From Stichopus chloronotus (taxonomy: Eukaryota > Echinodermata > Holothuroidea > Aspidochirotida > Stichopodidae), in assembly GCA_021234535.1 (NCBI GenBank), contig SFZH01000008.1, positions 20,127,358-20,191,357 of the forward strand: DNA of 64,000 nt, in the 5' to 3' direction. The notes beneath the pieces were generated by a model. That model had not been told where the DNA came from and did not search any database. It saw nothing but the letters and a program-made list of their open reading frames with translations. The position numbers and the translations under genes were made by a program. Shown piece by piece: positions 22,701 to 35,412 of the stretch; positions within the stretch are counted from its first letter, which is position 1; each line of letters opens with the position of its first letter.

Positions 22701-25700
22701 ATTTAGGTACATGTGAGATCAGTGGTACATAGAACCCCTTCACTTGATGTAGGCTATATAGATAAAACTTGCGGTAGAGAGATCACACATCATGCCCTAT
22801 GGTCTACCCAAGTACGATACACGCAACGAGTAGCCTAATGGTTCCCAACTGAATTGACAGTTTTGTTAATTCCTATACAGTAGAATATGATCTTCCTACA
22901 AAATACCCATGCCGCAGGCAAAGAGACTATTCATTTCATTGAATATTTGTTTTAATAAAGTTACTGGAAAAAAGGCCACCAGGGGAGTACTATTGTAAAT
23001 GTTAAGTAGAGCTGATCGCTCCTAAATTGTGTAAAACCTGTGATAATAGACCCCAACAACAAACAACCTACCTTTGTAATTATGGTTGTCATCTTGTCAT
23101 CACTTATTTTCTAATTAAATTCAGACACCCAATGCAACACGTGCCTAGTATACGCATGCGACTGAGAAGCTTTTGACGTTGAATGATATTAAGTGTGCGG
23201 TTACATACATTTAAATATGAGAAAAAAAAACGTATTTAGGTTTGTGATTTTACTATTACTGTCACAATTTTGCAGTTATTCTGTGATGGTCTCCTAAAAA
23301 CAAACTGCCCTGATTCAGTGCAATGATACACCTTTTTTACTAAGTTGATGAATTATATAGAAGTATATGGTAAAAAGTTTCTCTGTATATTAATCGCTCC
23401 ATGCTCTATTTTACACCAAAAAGTTCCGTAATGATACTGTTAGAATAAGAATGTCATATGCATGCTTGTTGCTGAAATATTATAATTTGATTGATAACTT
23501 TAATACCAATATCAATGTTTTTGTCAAAACATTATCTCAATTCTATATAAGTCAGTATCATGAAAAGTTATGGCCAATGGTCGACAAAAAGCATGGTCTG
23601 CATTGATACCGACGACTATTCGCTTTCAAAGGTCAAATATTTTTGAAGTTTACTGACCTATTGTGTGTGAAGGAAATTATGATAAAATTTGTGTTCAAAT
23701 TTTCACTTTTTGGTCTTTTTTCTTTGGAGATGCTCGTTTTGCTTTTTTTTTTTTTTTGTAAAATAATCGAGCCGGATGTGCACAAGTATGGCTATCAGAA
23801 TTTGCAAACACAGGGCCGATTATTTGCTACTTTTTTTACACTATATAAATACGTAATCTGGTAGTATGTACTTCATGAAAGCACAATTAAGATACTTTGA
23901 AAAGTGCTCTCAGATTTATTTTAAATACGGTCATGATAGGACACCAAGATAAATCGTGCCGTGAATGATGGCATACGCCTTCAGGGGGCAAGAGAAAAAA
24001 AATTAATAATCAGACAAAAATACGAGGTTCACTTTTTCAAGTTTCTTATATAAACGAAAATGATATACTTCACAAATACGTAAAATAAGCAACAGTGTTG
24101 TTGGCAATGAGGTCACCGATGCTCTCTGCTTATCAAGTGAACAGGTTATCGATGTTATTATTATTTTTTTTATGTGTCAAGGGTGTAGCCCATCGATCAT
24201 TTGTATTAGGCATTTATGTGACTCTGCAGTAAGTATATACATCGCATTGTCGATGGAGCGATCAGAGAAAAGGTTTGAACCAAAGGTCTAAATTATTCAT
24301 TAAAAATCATTTTAAGTGGAATTAATTTGATCCCTTTGCCAATAATTGCAATTGTTCATTCCATTCGAAAGTTTGGAAGAGAGTGCTGAGACCAAACACA
24401 CCTTCAACAAGACATACACAAGACAACAAGACATACGCAAGTGTCCGATTAAAGTGACTTAATTGAATATGATTAAGTTTCTTCAGAACCTTTCTTAAAA
24501 CATCATATTTTCTTTTATCCCAAACTTATAGTGTATTCCAGTAATCCATGTGCTGTGTCTGAGGTGCGTACAAAACCATAACATACAGTTCCATTTAATT
24601 CGAAATTGCCTTACAATATGCAATAATCATCAGCTGCTATATGTATATCTCGTATAATTATATTTTAAATCAAATGTAAATAAAACGTATGTTTAGAGAA
24701 CTTACTTTGACTTATTCTGAAGTTTTAGAGAGACTGCATTTATAGCAACATACAACTGAAAAGCACGTTACTTTTTCTTTTTGTAAGACAAGTCACCAAA
24801 ACCATTTAAATTAACGTCATTAAAGACAATTCACTAATGTGAACACATGCTCCTCCGTCCCCACATCTCTTCTATGTTATTGGTTTGCTCTATCGAGTAA
24901 CATAAAATACGACAATTTAATAAAGTGAACGTTGAACACATATTCTATACATAAAATTTCCTTAAATATATATACAATAATGTATTTTAAGTCAAGAAGT
25001 GCATTTCATATTTGAAATCAAATACTCTACTAATACTAATCCCTCCTTGTTGTAATTATCAAATTTGTTTACAGCTACATAGTGGCTACTAACCTGTATT
25101 TGATACATACTAAAACAATCATAGAAACTACGGTACTTATATTTGTCCTCTAAGATGAATATTCTAAGATGGTAGAACATTCATTTAAACATTAAAAATT
25201 AGAACAATCAAAGGGATTACACTTAAAAGAAATTGGAATTTAAAAAAAAAGAGGAATATATTTTTCTCTCTTTGTCTACGAAAATCATATCTCAATTACA
25301 TGTTTGGTTGGACGTTATGAATTTTTAAAGAAATATTTATTTTTAAAAATTGCATTGATGAAAATATGTAAGGTAACCCAGGCGTAATTATTTGAATATC
25401 CTTTGTATTTCTGTATATTTTACAGAAACACTGCAACAGTTAAAGAGATGTGACTTTGATGTAAATATACCCGATGTAAGTTTCATGTCAAATTTCAAGA
25501 TTTCATAACTTCCCTTAATAAGTCTTTTTTCACTGTTACGTGGCTTTTTTTTCGTAATCTTGAGGCATCTGAAAATCTTGCTTGACCAGAGAATCTTTCG
25601 TCAGACACTGCAGCATCTTAAGTTAGGAACGAAATACTAGCATGGGGTTAAAAATGCCTGAAGTGAAAAATGATTATTATTATTTTTTTTTTTGCATTTA

Positions 25701-27892
25701 AAGGGATTCTCCACAAACATGAAAATGTCAAGTAATATATCAGACTTCTTACCATTCTAGTAGTTAAACATAACGATTTTTCCAGAGGAAGCTTTCCTAG
25801 AAGTGAAATAACTCTTTGAAAGTTTGGCTTCAGCATGAGTCTGAATTTGTGTAACGTAGAGTTCACAAATATACTGTTTTCCTCTTTTCACTCTCCATGT
25901 TTCTAGCAAGGTCTTACTACAGAAAAAAACTCTTAAGTCCAGAAATTATGAAAACTGCATGAGTGTCTGCATACGATAAGATACATTTGCACGTGAAACC
26001 CGTGGAGGTGTTATTTAGACGGACAGAACATTTAATTACTGCTAATACTTTAACACCCGTCAAATCGAGTGAAGGTAAGCTGTGTAATTTTCTCAAAGGT
26101 ATTCATATTCTTCATTGGTGAGTTCCGGCCAGATTTATATCACTTACAGAGCTACATCATTTAAGTCAACTAATCCTTAAACAATTAGCTCGTTCCGGAC
26201 AATACTTTGAAACGTAGGTTTATGCCCCTACCGGATGAAACCATGGAGCTATTACAGAAGTGAAACTCCGTGATGAAACTGAGGTTGTATTCCCTGGTAA
26301 GAGGTCAGAATAGTACTGTGACCCTCAACGTGAGTTAAAAATTAACAGCAGTGTTCAAACCAGATTTGTCTGCACTGTATCAGAACCGATTGATTTCAAG
26401 CACCAAGCTTGTACATAATTGGTTTCCGAATTTTGGGGGATATTTCCTAAAAATAAGAACGATGACTTGCATACAAAAATGTATCTTTTAAGAGACATTA
26501 GGAGCGATGGTTAGGACTTCTTAGCTTTAAGAGTCACCTTCATTTGTGTGTAAAGTATTTCTTTCATTGAATCAATAAAGAATTAAGCTCACTGTTTATT
26601 TACTTATTGTTAGAAAGACGGATCTAACTGTATATATATATATATATATTTTTTTGGGGGCAAAAGATACCCGAAACTGGGAGATGTGACTTATGTTGGT
26701 GGTGAAATTAAATGGTGGAAACCTGCCTCAATACTGGTAAATGAGGCAATAATATCACTCCCGAAAGACCACAAGAGGTCAAATGCTTTTACTGAACTTA
26801 AATGTTGAGCGACAGTAATCCAGGAAAATATCGCGTCTAGTATAAAACTAACACTGCTAGGGTATTAAAGGTATCTTTGTCCCCAAACCAACGACAATGA
26901 AAAATATGTAAATATATTACAAGGTGAAAGGTATGCAAACACTTTTACAAAAGTACCTTCCATATTTAAAATGACAGTAATCAGATTGAGCTAAATCACA
27001 GCAATTTTTCCATGATCAAATAGAAGGTCTTACTTGGAAAGTTTCGAAACATGTTTTTAGAGACAGAGACCTCAAGTAAGAACTGGTCGTAAAGTTAAAT
27101 TGTTATTACGTTAATTTCCTTGTTTAGCTAAATGCAATAGAAAGTATTGTCTCTCTGAATGTAGGACGGCAGAAAACACGTTATACAGTACACCGTTGTT
27201 CAACCTTAACCATGTTAAAGAGGCTTATTGAGTTGTTTCATGAAAATCCTTTAAAATGTTCAAACCCTGTCAAATTTCCTTCACATAGAATTGACAAATG
27301 TTCAAACCAAGACGATCCGTATGTACCACATACAATGGAACATTAGTGAATAAGTAATCAACGATTCAATTTGGTTTTTGAAAATTCGTGACCAGACACT
27401 TTTCCGGTGAGTACTGATGTGTGCATACAGCCAGTACAAGTGAGAGTCAAACATTCATATATGTCAACTTGACAGATTTCCGTAACTATTGGACATGAAA
27501 CTTGATAAATATGCTAATTATAAGCATTGTCATACGTTTATCCCTTTCAAAATCCTCAAAAAATTATTGATATCAACTCAATTAGCCAATTTAGAAGATA
27601 CTGACTTACATCTGCCAATTAGGACATTCGCCATAATACTGAATAATTTATATTGTTTCAGATAAACATATCCATCTGTTTCTGACACAAGGTCCTGTGA
27701 TATTTTAAGTACTTGACTACATGTCATGTTTACACGTAACCTTTTTATTATCCACACCCCCAAGATAAATTATTCAGATGATACACAAATTGTCAGGTGA
27801 GAGAATCCCTTTCGACAAGTGCCCATCTAAACAACATGAATTATTTTAAAGAGTCCATCTAAACAAGATGTATCGTTTCAAACTTTAAAGGG
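19779..27892. other. Intergenic region upstream of SUMF2
   Basis: No gene could be supported. The frame at 21241-21597 (plus, 118 codons) has two hydrophobic stretches (VGTTVLSLLLHTSLFVVI and EIVYFIMLISCLVVILLVV) and looks like a small membrane protein, but has no recognised family and no clear splice context. A (TA)n tract lies at 26631-26649. The SUMF2 promoter should lie just above 19763; no TATA box stands out. Confidence 0.4.
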
Positions 27893-28253
27893 CTACACTC
27901 ACAAAACGTAACGGTAAAATAAGAACTACATAACTTTTAGGTAAAATTTTACACACAGTTAATGTAAGTCTTACATTGTGTATATAACAATTTTACTAAA
28001 ATGTAGTCAAATTTAACAAAATTATGTAGAATGTACATATCCTTTTTACCTAAATTATGTAAAATAAGAACTCCGTAAATTTTACATATAATTAATGTAA
28101 ACAGTATATGTAAATTCTACATAATTTTGGTAAATTTTGCTACATTTTAGTAAAATTGTTATATACAAAATGTAAGACTTACATTAACTGTGTGTAAAAT
28201 TTTACCTTTAAGTTATGAAGTTCTTATTTTACCGTTACGTTTTGTGAGTGTAG
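27893..28253. mobile_element. 361 bp foldback element (MITE-like)
   Basis: The ends are inverted copies of CTACACTCACAAAACGTAAC. The inverted match continues inward through GGTAAAATAAGAACT, TTACACACAGTTAATGTAAG and ATATAACAATTTTACTAAAA, so each arm is well over 120 bp and nearly perfect. No transposase frame is present. It begins 134 bp past the stop codon of the cystine-knot gene. No convincing target-site duplication was seen. Confidence 0.88.
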
Positions 28254-28386
28254 TTGTACATGAGCGTCCATCTTCTCCTATTAGGTCGGTCACCGTCTTG
28301 AGGACCTTGCACAAAGTCCTACGCAACGTAAGGGGCTCATGTAAGTGACTCGATCAACTTATATAACAATGAAAATGAACTATGTG

Positions 28387-28569
28387 TCATGGTATCACTG
28401 CTCTACAGACTGGAACGCAAATGTCGGTCACAGTAAACTCATATCTCCCACCAGTCAAAACTAAAACGTAGGCCTTCCTTACGGTCACATCTAAAACACA
28501 AGTAACGTCCGGTACAACGCTCGGACCGTTGCAATATTCTGCTGGAAATACCTGAACTACGGAATCAAG
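28387..28569 (-). CDS. Cystine-knot precursor exon 3 (C-terminal half of mature domain)
   Basis: The acceptor TTTTTCTTTTTGCAG is strong. Sixty codons hold four Cys (EYC, VTC, DIC, PVC) and alternating beta-strand-like hydrophobic segments (KAYVLVL, YEFTVTDI), then a stop after CRAVIP. It joins exon 2 in phase 0. Confidence 0.78.
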   Translation of the reverse strand, partial: LDSVVQVFPAEYCNGPSVVPDVTCVLDVTVRKAYVLVLTGGRYEFTVTDICVPVCRAVIP

Positions 28570-31500
28570 CTGCAAAAAGAAAAACACAGACAGAATTAAT
28601 CTAAAGAACATAATATTCAAGATCATTCATCCTCCTGTAAACGCTAGTATTAATTTAGTAACATAAACGTGCACCACTCTTCGCCTCCTTCGCCTCCGTA
28701 GCTTTCGTGTATACTTGCAGTTGCGTCGTCTAATCTAGGGTATGTTCGATTCATTGCCCCTACCCCCCCCCCCCCGCAACCCACGACCTTGCTATAAATT
28801 CACGCTTACGTAAAAACCGAAAAGTCGGCCAACAAAAGACATACACAGTAACAGGAAGTCAGATGAAAGGGGGGAGGGGGGGGGATGGCTAGACAGATCG
28901 GTCTGCTGTTTTGTTATTTGTGAAGAGGATTCGTCCCTTAAATTACAATCTGAGGCATCTCCGCCATACGCTCGTACCTGGAGTATGAGTGCCACTGCGG
29001 CGACCCTTCTGGTTTAGAATGCGCTTGCATTCCAAGCTCAGACAGAACTTCTTAGTAACCCAAGAGAGAACATATAGGGACGACCCGCATTGGGTCGCGG
29101 CCATCATTTGAGGAAGGTTGACTTCTTTGTAGTGACGATTTTTCCTGTTCAGCGTTTCGATTCGAAGAGACAGCAGTCCGGTTGGGACTGAGGGAGGGGG
29201 GGGGGGGGGGAGCCACAGACGCTGTGCAGCTTCAGATGATATCCTTAGTGACTTACAGTGAGCCTATTTGTGAAAGGATGCTAGACCAATTACTTATATC
29301 AATTAGTTCTTCTTCCTTTTTTTGATATGCACTAAAATTGATGAGGAGGTTCTTATATATTCCAGTATGTTGTCCCCATCTATTGTGCATAATTATTCAA
29401 ACAAAGTTCACATTGCAGCTTTTCTTATGCATTGATTATATCATAATTATTCAAATGTCTACCAAAGTTTTCATTCAGTGAGAAGGATACATAACTGAGC
29501 CCTCCTTGAAAACGCACCCCTCCCCCTGGAAACAATACGTCCTCTCTATTTTTCTTAGTGCACTTTTTACAGATGTATACTAACCTGCACAACTTGTACG
29601 AGGTTCTCGTTGACATCAACCGCCAGTCCCACTGCCACTAAACCGTCTGCGGTAGGGCACACTGATTGAAACACCGACCTCTTACGTCTGTGTTCACCGT
29701 CACCACTATCTTCACCATCATCATCATCATCATCGTCACCATCATCATCATCATCATCGTCATCACTACCACCACTACCATCGTCATCTTCATCACTAGC
29801 ATCCGTATCAGCATCTTCATCATCATCAGGTGACGACGATGAGGATGATGAATCAGAGGAAGAGGATTCAGACAGGGTTGGCATCTCTTCATTTCCATTC
29901 ATCTCTCTTGTGACATTTACAAAGAATCCGCTGTCAAATAAAAGCGATCATTGGAATAAAGATAATAATAAATCAATATCCTCGTGTTACATTTACAAGG
30001 CGAGCTACTTATTCAAATTATTTAAATAACGATGGAACGAAGGCACTCCTCATCACATACTTGGGCCATTGAATGATATAATGTTCTCACTCTACAGATA
30101 TGTTAAAGAAAACCAAAAAAAAAAAAAAATGTTGAGACACTCTAGGAACAAAGAGACAAAAGGTTCCCAACAGTGCCTTTGGTCTTTAAGTAATTGATGT
30201 TACATATAACGTATAATATTTACTTAATTTGACAACATTAACCGCTAATACATTGTGGGTATTTTTGCTACATTATCGGTTTTTATATTATCAGTAAATT
30301 TGTTATTATGTTGTTTCTTCTTGTTCTATTATCGGTAATTTCTTTTACTACATTATCGGCTCGTGCTACATTACGATCCGTTGTTCACTACCTTAAGCTC
30401 TTGTTAGGCTACATCATCGGTTAATCGTTAGATTATCGGTTGTAACAATTTAATTTTAATTATTCTGGAAGAACCCTCATCGTGATATTGTTTTTCTTTT
30501 GTGTGGAAAAAACTTTTTTGATGGTCATATACATAGATCTTCCAAAATCTACTTCCCAGGCTCGCATGGGGCCCCTTCCACCTAGTTTGGGGCCCTTCCA
30601 AAAACCACCGACAGTTTGGAAGCCGTGCTATTTCTCCAGCATATTCACTTAATAATTCCTTCGCCAAGTTTGAACACTGACCTTTTTGTTCTTTTTTTGT
30701 GGTGAAGAATACAGAAAATACATAGGCTTATTTTACACTTTTAACAGTCATGAATGCTCATTTGATCGGAATGGTAAAATGTACAAAAATGTGGATACAT
30801 GGGAGATTTTTGATAGCTTTCCTGGGAACACTCTCAGTTTTTGAAAATATTACTCTCAGGACGTGACTTAGATACAAAATGACTCTGTCGTATTTTCTAC
30901 ATGCAGGGAAGTGAAAAGGCGTACCCCGAGTAGTGATCGAGTTTATCTACTCGCTACGAAAAACCAGCTCCCACCTGCTGTGGCAGCAAATTCTTTGCAG
31001 TTCCACAAAAATCATACACAACCCTCAGTTTCAAAGCTCTAGGGCAATTGCCTGAAACAGAGCTTTAATGGAAAGAGAAACACTGCTACCACCGCACGTA
31101 ACTGTGTAGATCGACTGAGAACAAATGTGTAACTGGACACCCTCCTGGTACTCGTCTGTACTGTTTGTGCAGTGACCAGAGGACCAATGGCCATCAATTA
31201 TAAGTTCATCAAGTTTGGGCTCTCTTAAAGGAATGTTTGACAGTCTCCGGCAAGCTCTTCGGGCGGCAGGTGTAAAAGGCGGCCTCCAAAGAGACCCTGC
31301 GTACTATAGGCTAGTCCGAGTCGAGAAAAGGGTATAGGAAGAGACAGCTGAGCCATGCTGGAACTAATGACCTAACTAATATCCAATGATTGCCGTCCTA
31401 TGTTGTAGGTCCAAGGGGAGAGGGGTCTCATAACTCTCTTCTTGATGACCCTCTGCGAAGGTGTACTTAGTTTACGAAATTTGCGATCTGTCAATTGTGC

Positions 31501-32292
31501 TAGTCTATTCACGTTGTCGGGTTAAATCCTGTATTTACCATCCAATTTATCTCTGCGGACCACAGTAAGCCTTCTCTACATGTCACGATACACGAACCCA
31601 GTGGTTTGTTTGATCCTGCAAAATAGGATTCCACGGCGTACAAAAGAGTACACAAAGACTGGAAGTACGGGTCCGTGAAGCTGAAACTATACAAGAATTT
31701 CTGACACGCTACTTAGAGCAAGTACTCAGTAAAAACTCTTTTTTTTTTCTTTGGAGTGTTTTAAAGGTTTACCACGAACGTAAGACATTGTTTAATGATT
31801 CTTCATGTTATTTGGAGTCCAAGGAGGGGGGGGGGGGGAGATGATTATAGCAAATAATAAGAATCTGATAAAGTCCTTTGTATCCGCCTCTGCTACATAT
31901 TTTAAGCTGTTACACTGTAGTTATACCGTTGACTAATACTTTTTAACTTACCTATATTCCTTCAGAATAATTTCTTCCTGCTCATCTGTTATGTTAATAG
32001 GTGTGACATTGATGGCCAGGGTATCATTAAATGGTAGAAGATAAGCTATTACTGGAAGGTTTGATAACAAATAAAATAAAATAGTATACTCGAACTGTCT
32101 ACTATGTATCATCGCCTCTTGGTCGGCATTGAGCTTCACCGTGCATGTGGAAGGAGTGTCATCTTTGCTATCGCTCGAAGCTCCAAAACTGTGAGACATC
32201 AGTAGTGTGCAGAGCAACAAGATCCTGCGTATATCTCCAGATGATCGAATAGTCATACTTGTTGGTTTTATAGATTTATCATCAACATACAC
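28387..32292 (-). CDS. Putative secreted neurotrophin/Spätzle-like cystine-knot precursor, three exons
   Basis: Exons: 32292-31952, 29930-29585, 28569-28387. Junction phases match (AG|C makes Ser, then phase 0), for 289 residues. Seen in order: a signal-peptide-like segment (ILLLCTLLMSHSFG, about residues 24-37); a pro-region with four N-glycosylation sequons (NDT, NVT, NIT, NVT); a Ser/Asp-rich tract (about 124-190); the dibasic site RRKR (195-198); and a 91-residue mature region with five Cys. The mature region starts SVFQSVC and holds VVQVFPAEYC, a further Cys ten residues on, and YEFTVTDICVPVC near the end. The spacing of the first three Cys, the V-x-Q-x-F-x-x-E-x-C block and the C-terminal Cys pair resemble neurotrophin and Spätzle knots. 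The fourth knot Cys is missing and the last pair is C-x3-C rather than C-x-C, so the family call is inference. A secreted precursor cleaved by furin-like proteases is well supported. Met at 32256 is an alternative start that leaves the signal peptide nearer the N-terminus. Confidence 0.72.
29585..29930 (-). CDS. Cystine-knot precursor exon 2 (acidic tract, cleavage site, mature N-terminus)
   Basis: The acceptor is TTATTTGACAG and the donor CAG|GTTAGT. It encodes GFFVNVTREMN, a Ser run, a long Asp/Glu tract written in GAT/GAC codons, then EHRRKRSVFQSVC and VDVNENLVQVVQ. The frame is open across the entire repeat. Confidence 0.78.
29707..29836. repeat. Coding (ATC/GAT)n trinucleotide tract
   Basis: Near-perfect ATC repeats on the plus strand, with scattered GTC, ACC and TTC, encode the Asp-rich stretch of the precursor on the minus strand. 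Repeat length probably varies between alleles, always in steps of one residue. Confidence 0.9.
31952..32292 (-). CDS. Cystine-knot precursor exon 1 (signal peptide and pro-region)
   Basis: It holds two possible starts (32292 and 32256), the signal segment, one pro-region Cys (STCTV), a hydrophobic patch (YTILFYLLSNLPVIAYLL) and three N-glycosylation sequons within 15 residues. It ends KEYAG-type phase 2 at AG|GTAAGT. Confidence 0.72.
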
Positions 32293-34469
32293 TGGACGGT
32301 AAATTTACGGGCAGATTCAAATTTAGAAAAAAAAGAAAAAAAAAGAAATAGAACACCTGTAGAAATTTGGTGATGTAAATCCGATACAATGATATATGTA
32401 CCATTGATTGATTACGTTACAACGTGTGTTATTCCTTGATAAGGAAAATGATTCCCTTCAAGGTTCTCCTTCTTGGTGAAACTATTCCCACGAACAACAT
32501 TTAACTCTAAACGTAAACGTCATAACGATCGTCGATTGATAAAAATTTCGCTCATGCTATACAAATCCCGTTTATTCTCACGAATTTGTGTCGGCGAATA
32601 ACCACAACCTTTCCTGTTTTACCCACCAAAGCACGCGTGCACTACACGTCCACCATCACCACAAGAGTTACTCCTAAATATTCTCAATACAAAGGTAGTC
32701 ATTCGATGTACAGTGTCACTCGGTGTACAATGGTTTCCTGTTATTCTTCCATATCGGGGTGATCGTGGATTTTAAGCAAGACTAACAGCTGATTACGCTT
32801 TTAAATATTTTTTCTTTTTCATTTTTTCTTTTATTCTATTGTCATATAGCCACTGAAGTCAGAATAAACTGAATAAGCGCACCGGCGCTTCGGTGTAACG
32901 TCACCTCTACTCAAACCCAACCAAGTGTTCAAGTTGACACTGTTACTACAGTGGCCGTATCTCCAAATCACTGAATTTTCTAGCTAACTTCTGGCTGTTC
33001 CACAAACGTTAAACGTTAAAAAGCCCTTAATATTTGAATTTTCTAGTGTGCAGGATAACATTCATGAGTATGTCTTTTACGCCTACTCCTAGCTTGCACA
33101 TGGATTGTGAATTGCTTGGTCAAAGTTTATCACTGTTTATCTGGACTCTGCAAATATTAACGGTTCATTTCCTCCCTACTGCGGCGCTCTCTAACAAACA
33201 TTGTCTATCAGATCATTTTTTAAATAGGTATGCTTTTACTCGGTTTGGAGAAAGATAGAGTAAAAAGTTATGTAATACGTATTTTACAACGCCCCATCCT
33301 CCTTTAAGATCGATTGTAAGTTTGATTTCAGGCTGCAGACCTACTAAATGATAAATCAAACTTAAGATTTTGCACATCTCTTTGTGGCACGGGCTCCAAA
33401 ATATGATGTTTACAGAGTGTAAAAGAAATGTCAAAATAAGCACAAAATCATTTTAAATGTGTTACTTGTCGTTGTCGTTGTCAATACTCCCATCATGAAA
33501 GAAATGTAACTTAGCAGGCTTTACAGTAGAGAGTAGAATTCTTACACATCTGCAAACTGAAATGACGTACCAAATATACCTTTTCTAAATTTTCAACTGT
33601 TTGTATATTATTTTCTCTTTGCTGGTAACAAGATACACCACACTCATCCTTAGTTTGTCTTAGTGTCCTATGACAAAAAGAGGCTTGAATTAAACATAGT
33701 GGAATAAGATTTTGTCTAAGTTACTTTTTACGCAAATACAGCACATATGGAAATTGGAGACTTTGTGGACCAATACTAATCTTCACCGTCCAAAGTCTTT
33801 ATTTTGGAGCATAAACGAAGTATGTTGACCTGCAAATTAAGGACAAGAACAACAAGATTGAAAGCAGGTTAAGTGAGACTTGAGTTTCTCTCTTTCATCT
33901 GCGCGACTGTTAACCTTTAAAACAATATTAATACCCCTGGGATCAATCTGAAAATGGACTGCATCTACTATCTAAGCGGAACGCAAGCATGATTTGTTTC
34001 CTAGCGCACAAGAAAATTTTTAGATAAAAGTTACCCCTGGATTACCGGAAATCGAACATCTTAGGCTTCGCAAGTAATTAGCAGCTGAAAATGATACTGT
34101 GAGTATTTCCTTGATTGAAAATAACCCTTCTCCTTAACTATAACTTTACGTTTTCCGTTATCATAACAAAGTTTTTATAGAAGTTCAATTCAAGTGAAAT
34201 CAGTGGAGAAAGAATTTAACGGCATTGGGCATTTGCTTATTTTTTTTTCACTAGCAATATCCGGTTAACTAGTTTATTCATGGTCTTAGTACCCACATGA
34301 ATGGTTCACCGCCAATTACCAGAATTACCCCCAACCGGTCATTTCCCCCAACTAAAAGCGAAGACCTCTCGGATTAGCAGACACGTCGCTGGCCCTCGTT
34401 CAGAACTAACTGAAAACTTAACCAATTCGCTTCCTTCGTTGATTAGAATATTGATCTATCTATCTATCA

Positions 34470-34524
<55 letters not shown>

Positions 34525-34546
34525 ATCTATCTATCATCTATCTATC

Positions 34547-34579
<33 letters not shown>

Positions 34580-34588
34580 CCTATCTAC

Positions 34589-34663
<75 letters not shown>

Positions 34664-35412
34664 ATGCGTTCTAGTTTCATAATTTCAAGTTCTATGAGTG
34701 ATCACAAAGCTTGTTCAAGCGGTTGCTATCGTGCGTATCCGTGTTTGTAGACCTTTGGCAACATTATTAGAACACTACGGTAATATCGTATAATCATAAA
34801 TGCGAACTGGATTATTATTAATTTATTGCTGTGACCACGATAACGGCGGTGGATAAGCCCAGTAGACGTTCACCTGCGCTGAATATCATATTGCGGTTCG
34901 TGTGTTTTGAAAATGAAATTGCGTGTCTGAGAGACTCTCCTTGAATATTTTGTAGAATAAAATTATTCTACTGTTCGATTATTTGTTATTGTCGTTATTG
35001 TTGATGTCTTCAAGGGGGGAGGGGGCGGACAATGGGAAGCTAGCAGTTACCCTGCTGCACCCACCTTCTTGAACCGTTGCTATAAAGCCACCTGATTTTA
35101 TGCACATAATTGTTAGATGCCCTAACTTCTACCAAAATTATGCAAAGCAACTAGTAAGACATATAGGCCTATTGCAATCTTGAGGTTAGTTAGGCTGGTA
35201 GTGACTATATACCACCCACGTCCTGCCTGACCCCTTCTGTTTCTGAATAATGTCCCACCATTCTTTTTTATGTCTGATCGTTCAATAGCTGGCAACTGGG
35301 TCGATGCCAGCTTTATGCATGGAGAGAGTCGCCATCGTGAGCGGCTAGCGCGCTATAGCGTGCGAATGCTATCCATTTGATTGCTGTACACCCTACACCA
35401 CTTTACTACACC
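32293..35412. promoter_or_regulatory. Head-to-head intergenic region between the cystine-knot gene and MRPL47
   Basis: About 3.1 kb separates the two divergent start codons, so it must hold both promoters. A local CpG-bearing stretch (CGGCTAGCGCGCTATAGCGTGCG region, about 35340-35365) lies 50-70 bp above the MRPL47 start. The rest is AT-rich, apart from the (CTAT)n tract. No specific factor sites are claimed. Confidence 0.45.
34454..34664. repeat. (CTAT)n tetranucleotide microsatellite, about 210 bp
   Basis: Roughly 50 CTAT units with a few interruptions (CAAT, TCAT, CTAC). It lies about 0.75 kb upstream of the MRPL47 start codon. It is open in one frame as an (IYLS)n repeat, which is an artefact and not a protein. 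Confidence 0.97.

Noticed and set aside
29638..29898. Met/Val-rich minus-strand frame over the ATC repeat
   Set aside because: It is the shifted frame of the Asp-tract exon and has no splice support.
31509..31694. Minus-strand frame with Cys and a possible splice pair (SNKPLGSCIVTCREG) between exons 1 and 2 of the cystine-knot gene
   Set aside because: Its phase does not fit exon 1 (AG|) without hitting a stop, whereas exons 1 and 2 join directly in frame.
34301..34750. 149-codon frame with an IYLS repeat
   Set aside because: It is translation of the (CTAT)n microsatellite and has no protein features outside the repeat.
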